DNA of 64,000 nucleotides, taken from positions 81,104 through 145,103 of the forward strand of contig NZ_JAESVA010000013.1 of NCBI RefSeq assembly GCF_020621385.1. The letters are read 5' to 3'. The first letter of the stretch is position 1, and every line of letters starts with the position of its first letter. This stretch comes from Acidisoma cellulosilyticum (GTDB lineage Bacteria; Pseudomonadota; Alphaproteobacteria; Acetobacterales; Acetobacteraceae). The notes under the pieces are model-generated. The model made no database searches, was not told the DNA's origin, and was given only the letters and a program-made list of their open reading frames with translations. Positions 58,683 through 64,000 of this stretch are shown here, one piece after another. The translations under genes were made by a program, and so were the position numbers.

Positions 58683-60032
58683 CTATCCCGTCATTTTTTT
58701 CGCGCTTGAGCAAGAGATGGTCTGCGGTGCGGGGAAAAAAGGGGCGCCAGCGGCCGGAACGGCCGGGGCGAATAAAAGCCGCCGTCCGCCGCTTTCCCCA
58801 TCCGCCGCCCAGGAAAGGGCCGGTACGGCCAGCAGGTCCCCGGCCCGGTTTCGGAAGCAGGCCAATGTCCGGAGCACCACGGCGGGCAGGTCCGACACGC
58901 GTCGGAAGCGGGCTGCATCTGTGCCAAGCGGGGCAATCATTTCACCCGGCTGGTCAGACTCGCCCGCCGGCATACGAAATCGCCCATCCCAGACAGCGCC
59001 GGCAAGCGCTGGCACGGGCGGCGCCATGGCTGCCGCCTCCCGGCAGACCAGAAAACCGGTGCCCAGTCGGCCGGCCGGGAGAAGGCGCGCGCCACCCAGC
59101 ACCAGCCCGCGCCCGATCGACCCTGACGGATCGGCCGCGATGCGGGCGATCGCGGCAGGGCCAGCTGGATAGTCGGCGCCCGTGATCATCCGCAGCGCCT
59201 GAGCGAGCGCGGCGGCAGGCCAGGACCCATCTGCCGTGATGCGCATAAAGCCTTCCGGGCGGATGACGGCATAGTCCGCGAGGAAGCCCGCGATTGCCTG
59301 GTCGCTCTCAGCCCGGCGCAGGCCAAAAAGCCTGGCGGTTTCGGTCAAGGCGCGCGTGGCGGGTCCGTTTCCGGCACCATCCGCCCGCAGGCCCCGCAGG
59401 CGCGCGCGGGTGAAGCGCGTATCGGCATTGGTCGGGTCTTCCGCCCAGTCCAGCCCCGCGGCGCGCAAGGTCGCGCGCAACCGACCCGGCGGGACGGTCA
59501 GCAGCGGCCGCAGCAGCCTTATGCCGCCGGTTTCCGCGACGGCGGCCATGCCGGCGAGGCCGCTATCGCCGCTCCCCCGCAAGGACCGCATGATCAGGGT
59601 TTCGGCCTGGTCGGCGGCATGATGGCCGAGAAGAAGATGAACGATCCCGGCACGGCCGCAGGCTTCGGCCAAGGCCCGGTAGCGGGCGCCGCGGGCGCGG
59701 TCGGAAATGCCGGGACCGGGTTTAAGATCGGACAGGGGCAGGATGCGGGTCGCAATGCCCCGCTCGCTCAGGCGCTGCGCGGTGCTCTCAGCCTCCGAGC
59801 GAGAATCGGCCCGAAGCCCGTGATCGACGACGAAGGCTTCGGCCCCTCCGTCCTGGTCTTGCGCCCAGTGCTGAGCGAGAAGGGCGAGGGCCAGGCTATC
59901 AGCCCCGCCGGAGACCGCCAGGCCCAGAAGCGGACGGTGTCCGAAGGGGCCAAGCGGTCTGAGGAGCGAGGAAAATTCCGCAGCCGAAAGTGGCTGCGGA
60001 CAGGCGTTGTCAGGGGCGAACCGGGTCAGCAC
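58683..60032 (-). CDS. tilS: tRNA(Ile)-lysidine synthetase
   Basis: A 449-residue enzyme that changes C34 of tRNA-Ile(CAU) to lysidine. The N-terminal PP-loop motif is LAVSGGADSLALALLAQ near residue 37; FVVDHGLRADSRSEAE, LLLGHHAADQAET and RPLLTVPPGRLRATLRAAGLDWAEDPTN are the TilS specific blocks. The C-terminal ~200 residues are a family-typical but weakly conserved region ending in a basic tail. GTG at 60032 is used and overlaps the cpoB stop codon by 7 bases; ftsH follows after 196 bases. Essential in nearly all bacteria. Confidence 0.93.
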   Translation of the reverse strand: MLTRFAPDNACPQPLSAAEFSSLLRPLGPFGHRPLLGLAVSGGADSLALALLAQHWAQDQDGGAEAFVVDHGLRADSRSEAESTAQRLSERGIATRILPLSDLKPGPGISDRARGARYRALAEACGRAGIVHLLLGHHAADQAETLIMRSLRGSGDSGLAGMAAVAETGGIRLLRPLLTVPPGRLRATLRAAGLDWAEDPTNADTRFTRARLRGLRADGAGNGPATRALTETARLFGLRRAESDQAIAGFLADYAVIRPEGFMRITADGSWPAAALAQALRMITGADYPAGPAAIARIAADPSGSIGRGLVLGGARLLPAGRLGTGFLVCREAAAMAPPVPALAGAVWDGRFRMPAGESDQPGEMIAPLGTDAARFRRVSDLPAVVLRTLACFRNRAGDLLAVPALSWAADGESGGRRLLFAPAVPAAGAPFFPAPQTISCSSAKKMTG

Positions 60033-60907
60033 CCCAGTCTTTTATGCTGGGCCGCGATCGGGGCCACCAGATAGGCCGGCGGCTTCGGGAATTGGGCATG
60101 CAGTGTGGACAGGGTGTCGCAGGCCGCCGCCTTCTGTTTGATAGAGGCCAGCGTCATCGACAGGCCGAGCAGCGCATTCGGCGCCTTCTTGCCCTTGTGG
60201 TTCATGTTGTAGGCATCGTCGAAAGCGAGAGCCGCTTCCTGAAAGCGCCCCTGACCCTGCAGCGATTGCGCGAGCAGATATTGCGCGTCGTAGGCGCGCG
60301 GGCTGGTGCGGTGCTTGGCCAGAATCTCCCGGGCGACGCCTTCGGATGTCTGATATTTCCCGTCATGCAGCGCGATATTGCCTTGGCTCATGAGGTCTTC
60401 CGGCGTCGCCGCGGCAACGGGGCCGGGGGCCGGCCCACTGGGCGGCGGTGCCGCTTGGCTGGCCGCAGCAGAACCGGCGGCTGCGCCGGCGGCCGCCGCA
60501 CCCGCGCCGCCGCTCTGCATCTGGAAGGTGATATCGCCGATCTGCTTGTTCAGCTGGGCGTTCTGCGTATTCACCTGGTTCTGCAATTGCTGCATCTGGC
60601 CCGTCAGACTGCGGACCTCGTCCTCCAGCGTGCTGACCCTTTGCAGCAACTGGCTGGTCAGCGGACCGCCGGCGCCATTATCGGCCGGCGCGGACGAACC
60701 GCCACCACCACCACCGCCGCCATTCGCCTGGATCTGCTGCAGGCTCGCCTGCATCTGCTGCATCTGGTTCTGGACGGACGAAATCTGGTTCTGCAGCGCG
60801 ATGCCTTCGCGGCTTGTCACGGAATCGCTTTGCGCATGGGCAAGCTGAGGCGGGAGGAGAAAGCACAGGGCACTTGCACAGAGCCCGGCCAGCAAGGTCT
60901 TCTTCAT
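60026..60907 (-). CDS. cpoB: cell division coordinator CpoB (YbgF)
   Basis: A 293-residue periplasmic protein: signal peptide MKKTLLAGLCASALCFLLPPQLAHAQ, a trimerising coiled coil rich in Gln (ISSVQNQMQQMQASLQQIQ, and VSTLEDEVRSLTGQMQQLQNQVN) to residue ~135, an Ala/Gly/Pro linker and a C-terminal TPR domain (ALHDGKYQTSEGVAREILAKHRTSPRAYDAQYLLAQSL...). It couples the Tol-Pal machine to PBP1b activity. ATG at 60907 is chosen because the signal begins there; the frame goes back to 60970. The gene follows pal by order and overlaps tilS. Confidence 0.9.
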   Translation of the reverse strand: MKKTLLAGLCASALCFLLPPQLAHAQSDSVTSREGIALQNQISSVQNQMQQMQASLQQIQANGGGGGGGGSSAPADNGAGGPLTSQLLQRVSTLEDEVRSLTGQMQQLQNQVNTQNAQLNKQIGDITFQMQSGGAGAAAAGAAAGSAAASQAAPPPSGPAPGPVAAATPEDLMSQGNIALHDGKYQTSEGVAREILAKHRTSPRAYDAQYLLAQSLQGQGRFQEAALAFDDAYNMNHKGKKAPNALLGLSMTLASIKQKAAACDTLSTLHAQFPKPPAYLVAPIAAQHKRLGC

Positions 60908-61042
60908 AGGGGGACAAATCTCCGAGGGCGATGCCAGCACGCTTCTACCACCAGGGTTGGCGCGCGTCATGATGACAGGCTTACCAAAAGATTGTCATCC
61001 GGGCAGGAACAGGGCCGCAATGCTGGGCCGGGCTTCACCAAA

Positions 61043-61078
61043 AAAATGGCGGGCAGCTTGCGCTGTCCGCCATTTTTG
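61043..61078 (-). terminator. terminator after pal
   Basis: AAAAATGGCGG and CCGCCATTTTT around inner CAG/CTG pairs; on the minus strand it is followed by TTTTTTT. It lies 50 bases after the pal stop codon and before the cpoB gene. Confidence 0.85.
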
Positions 61079-61128
61079 CGTTTCCGCTCGAAAAAAGGAT
61101 GGCGATCACGCCATCCCGGATTTCGAAA

Positions 61129-61638
61129 TTAGGAAGACGTGCCGGTGCCTTCCTGCGGGTTGTGACCCTGCACGGAGGTGATGGCATTACGGTTCTGCTG
61201 GGCGGACGCTTCGTCGTCACCCTGCGCGACCGGACGGTCCTTGCCATAGGAAATGGTCTGGATGCGCGAGCCATCGACGCCCTGGGCGACCAGGTAGTCG
61301 CGGGCGGCGTCAGCGCGGCGCTGACCCAGCGCCAGGTTGTATTCTTCGGTGCCGCGCGAATCGCAATTGCCGGCAACGAGCACGGCAACCTGCGGGAACT
61401 TCTGCAGCCAGCCGGCCTGATGGGACAAGGTGCCGGTCGCGTCAGACGACAGGCTGGTCTTGTTGAAGCCGTAGAACACGCGGTCACCGACATTCGCGAC
61501 CAGGTCTTCTTCGCTGCCCGGAGCCGGACCGGAGGTGACGGTCTGGCCGGCACCGGTCGACATCGCAGTGGCAGCCGGCTTGGCGCAGGCAGCAAGCAAG
61601 GCAACGGCGGCGAAGGCGCCGAGCATCTTGATGTTCAT
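61129..61638 (-). CDS. pal: peptidoglycan-associated lipoprotein Pal
   Basis: A 169-residue outer-membrane lipoprotein: signal and lipobox in MNIKMLGAFAAVALLAACAKP (Cys18), then an OmpA-like domain with NVGDRVFYGFNKTSLSSDA, VLVAGNCDSRGTEEYNLALGQRRADAARDYLVAQGV (peptidoglycan-binding Asp and Arg) and RIQTISYGKDRPVA. Pal binds TolB and the cell wall. ATG at 61638 is chosen; the frame continues upstream to 61713 without sense. The C-terminal tail (HNPQEGTGTSS) is short and free. Confidence 0.95.
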   Translation of the reverse strand: MNIKMLGAFAAVALLAACAKPAATAMSTGAGQTVTSGPAPGSEEDLVANVGDRVFYGFNKTSLSSDATGTLSHQAGWLQKFPQVAVLVAGNCDSRGTEEYNLALGQRRADAARDYLVAQGVDGSRIQTISYGKDRPVAQGDDEASAQQNRNAITSVQGHNPQEGTGTSS

Positions 61639-61832
61639 TTGGATCGTGTCCCTAATGGGGTTCGTGTTGACAGAAATCGACGCGTTGCGAAAAAAACCAA
61701 CCGGAAAAATCAACCTGAAACGCTAGGAATAATCAGGCTAGCGCGGCGCTTACAGTGAGCCAGGGCTTACGGTCAAGCAATGTAGGCTTCATTCTTCGAA
61801 ATGCAGCCCTACGTGAATAAAATGCCACATTT

Positions 61833-63221
61833 TTAGGACAATAAGGGTGACCAGGCAGGGTCCGACGCACTGGTCGGCGTCTGCACCGCCTGTTCGTTGA
61901 AACCGGTGATATCGATCGAGACCAGACGGGACGCCGTGCCGGCACCGCGCTGGAACATGATAACACGACCGTTCGGGCAGAAGGTCGGGCTTTCGACGTC
62001 GAAACTTTCCGACAGGATGCGCTCGCCCGAGCCGTCCGGCGCCATGATACCCACGGCAAAGCTGCCGCCGAGGCGGGTGAAGGCGATCTGATCGCCGCGC
62101 GGCGACCACACCGGGTCGGCGTAGCGGCCGGCGCCGAAGCTGATGCGGCGGACGTTGGAACCATCAGCGCCCATCACGTAAAGCTGCTGATCGCCGCCAC
62201 GATCCGACTCGAAAACGATCTGACTGCCGTCCGGGCTGTAGCAAGGATTGGCGTCGATCGCCCCGGAACTCGTCAGCGTCCGCACATTGCCGCCCGAGAG
62301 CGAGCAGGTGATGATGTTGGACCCGCCATTCTGATACAGCGACATGATGATGCTGTTGCCGTCCGGCGCGAAGCGCGGCGAGAAGGTCATGGTGCGGAAA
62401 TTTCCGACCAGAGAGCGCGTGCCGCTGCTGAGATCGAACAGATAGACGCGCACGATCTTGTTCACATAGCTGATGAAGGCGATCTGGTCGCGCGTCGGGC
62501 TGAAACGCGGCCCGAGTGCGGTCCAGCTGCCATCCGTCAAAAAGCGGTTGTTGGCGCCGTCCTGATCCATGATCGCCAGACGCTTGGTCGGATTGCTGCG
62601 CGGACCGATGGTCGAGATATAGGCGATGCGGGTATCGAAATAGCCTTTCTCGCCGAGCAGCCGCTGGTAGATCACGTCGGCAATGATATGGGCGATGCGG
62701 CGCCAGTTGGACGCCGAGGTCGTATAGGCCGTGCCCTGCAGCTGCGTGCCGGGCAGGATATCCCATAGGCGGAACTCCACACGCAGCTGGTCGCCGCTTT
62801 GCGTCACGCTGCCGGTGACCAGCGCCTGCGCCCCGGTGCCTTTCCAGGCACCGAAATCGGGGGCGCCGCCTGGCGCGGTGGCAGCCACGCCGGACGCGTC
62901 GACAACGTGGAACAGACCGCAATTGTTGAGATCGGCCGAAATCACGCTGACCAGATCGCCCTGGCTGGTGCCGCCCGCGAAGGGCGGAATGGCGATCGGG
63001 ATCGGGGCCGTGCGGGCGCGGTTGACGTCGATCACCGCCGAGCCGGCGGCGTCGCCACCGGCCGGCGCCGCGGCCGGCGCGCTTTGCGCGAAGGCCGGGG
63101 CGGCGAGCGCGGTCGCGAGCGTCGTGCCGATCATGCCGCGGCGGGTGATGCGCCGGATCAGTCCGGGCACCGTCGGCGCGGTGTCATCAGTTTCACCAAG
63201 AAGATGGGTGGACGAGGTCAT
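61833..63221 (-). CDS. tolB: Tol-Pal system periplasmic protein TolB
   Basis: A 462-residue protein. The N-terminal part (residues 1-46) is a long leader in which [21 protein letters not shown] looks like a Tat signal. The mature chain has the TolB N-terminal domain ([13 protein letters not shown]...) and a six-bladed propeller of TolB/PD40 repeats ([73 protein letters not shown]). It shuttles between Pal and TolA and is needed for outer-membrane constriction. ATG at 63221, 19 bases after tolA. Confidence 0.95.
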   Translation of the reverse strand: MTSSTHLLGETDDTAPTVPGLIRRITRRGMIGTTLATALAAPAFAQSAPAAAPAGGDAAGSAVIDVNRARTAPIPIAIPPFAGGTSQGDLVSVISADLNNCGLFHVVDASGVAATAPGGAPDFGAWKGTGAQALVTGSVTQSGDQLRVEFRLWDILPGTQLQGTAYTTSASNWRRIAHIIADVIYQRLLGEKGYFDTRIAYISTIGPRSNPTKRLAIMDQDGANNRFLTDGSWTALGPRFSPTRDQIAFISYVNKIVRVYLFDLSSGTRSLVGNFRTMTFSPRFAPDGNSIIMSLYQNGGSNIITCSLSGGNVRTLTSSGAIDANPCYSPDGSQIVFESDRGGDQQLYVMGADGSNVRRISFGAGRYADPVWSPRGDQIAFTRLGGSFAVGIMAPDGSGERILSESFDVESPTFCPNGRVIMFQRGAGTASRLVSIDITGFNEQAVQTPTSASDPAWSPLLS

Positions 63222-63240
63222 TCTTGTTCCTGCTTCCCTG

Positions 63241-64000
63241 TCACGGACTGAACCGAAAGGTGAAGGTGTGAGCCGAACCTAAGAGCGAAGGCGGCAAAGG
63301 CAAGGGTGAGCAGTGGTAGTCAAGCACGGCACGCACCGCACGCTCGGCGAAGGCCTGCAGCACCGGGTTGCCGTTCACGCGGCCCTGATCGGATGGTGCG
63401 ACCTGAGCCAGACGCGGTGTGCCGCTGCCGTCCGTGGTCACTTTCAGGATCACGCTCATCTGCTGAACGCCCTGGGCACCGCTATCGATCGTCCAGCAAG
63501 CGCGAACCTTATCACCGATGGCGCCGCGCTGGGCCGATGTCAGTGACGAGGTTGCATCGCTGTTGCGCTGGCCGCCGGCATCCGGCGCGCCGCCCTGTTG
63601 CGGGTTATAGCGCGACGTCGGCGACTTTTGGTTCATGTTCATCGACCGCAGCTTGTCGAGCGTATTCAGCACCGACTGGCTCATCGCCGCCGGATTCTGC
63701 GTCGGATGCGGCTGCGTCGTCGGGCTCACCGGCGCGGGGGGCGCGGGCGGGGCCGGGGGCGGCGGCATCGGCAAAGCGGGCGTCGCGTCGGCCGTCGTCT
63801 CCGGTGACGGCTTGGCCGGCGCGGTGGCCTTGTTCGGCGGCGTCTGCGTCTGCTCAGGCTTCGGCGGCGTCACCGGCTTGGCGGGCGTCGGCTTCGTGGG
63901 CTTCGGCGTCGGCTGAGCCTTGGGCGTCGATTGCGGCTGCGGCGGGGTCGGCGCGGGCGGGGGCGGCGGCGGCAAAGGCTCCGCATCCGGGGTCGGCGTC
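63241..64000 (-). CDS. tolA: TolA, C-terminal part (cut off by window end)
   Basis: The frame runs open to the window edge. The visible ~250 residues begin with [15 protein letters not shown], a long Pro/Thr/Lys/Gln-rich domain II ([16 protein letters not shown] and so on), and end in a domain III with [39 protein letters not shown] and a late [20 protein letters not shown]. The C-terminal domain contacts TolB/Pal and is a typical colicin/phage entry site. The N-terminal membrane anchor lies outside the window. The domain II is proline-rich, not the Ala/Lys helix of enterobacterial TolA. Confidence 0.85.
   Translation of the reverse strand, partial: TPTPDAEPLPPPPPPAPTPPQPQSTPKAQPTPKPTKPTPAKPVTPPKPEQTQTPPNKATAPAKPSPETTADATPALPMPPPPAPPAPPAPVSPTTQPHPTQNPAAMSQSVLNTLDKLRSMNMNQKSPTSRYNPQQGGAPDAGGQRNSDATSSLTSAQRGAIGDKVRACWTIDSGAQGVQQMSVILKVTTDGSGTPRLAQVAPSDQGRVNGNPVLQAFAERAVRAVLDYHCSPLPLPPSLLGSAHTFTFRFSP

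Overview
The window looks like a piece of chromosome from a high-GC alphaproteobacterium of the acetic-acid-bacterium lineage (Acetobacteraceae). Three things point there: a type I cellulose operon with the fused BcsAB polypeptide, BcsD and a BcsH/CcpAx-like protein; the tolA-tolB-pal-cpoB-tilS-ftsH-folP-glmM-thiD gene order; and a serC leader of the alphaproteobacterial type. No rRNA, tRNA, CRISPR array, transposase or phage gene was seen. The species assignment is inference.

Layout. 1-9.7 kb: accessory metabolism (luciferase-like monooxygenase, N-formylglutamate amidohydrolase, pseudouridine-5'-phosphate glycosidase, nitronate-monooxygenase-like enzyme, YgjP-type metallopeptidase, asparaginase, cupin, two SDRs, a lipoprotein). 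9.9-19.3 kb: a catabolic unit behind a sigma-54-type promoter. It has a five-gene UrtABCDE/Fmd-like amide or urea ABC importer, then a sodium:solute symporter with its small DUF3311 partner, a GMC alcohol oxidase/dehydrogenase and a class II histone-deacetylase-like amidohydrolase, the last three with 4-bp or 1-bp gene overlaps. This suggests uptake, oxidation and deacylation of an N-acylated amino alcohol or polyamine-like compound. 19.4-25 kb: CcdAB toxin-antitoxin, an OhrR regulator divergent from a Tat-exported alpha/beta hydrolase, bacterioferritin with a Fur-box-controlled Bfd, and an SLT-SPOR lipoprotein.

25-44 kb is a polysaccharide region: a Wzm/Wzt-type ABC exporter, accA, three glycosyltransferases (one bracketed by two direct ~110-bp repeats) and a complete cellulose operon read on the minus strand (bcsZ, bcsH-like, bcsQ, bcsAB, bcsC, bcsD). 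Most junctions in it are tight; bcsQ-bcsAB and bcsAB-bcsC overlap by ATGA.

44-50 kb: alcohol dehydrogenase, a 47-residue membrane protein, serC-serA with an RNA leader, and an ECF sigma factor with its NrsF-type anti-sigma factor behind a matching autoregulatory promoter. 50-64 kb: DUF29, a DUF6314 gene that appears to start at CTG, DUF1223, an acyltransferase, and a minus-strand envelope/housekeeping run ending in a truncated tolA. A ParE-type toxin-antitoxin pair is inserted between folP and glmM.

All coordinates, start choices and motif positions come from reading the sequence. Family names rest on recognised motifs and architecture, not on database searches.
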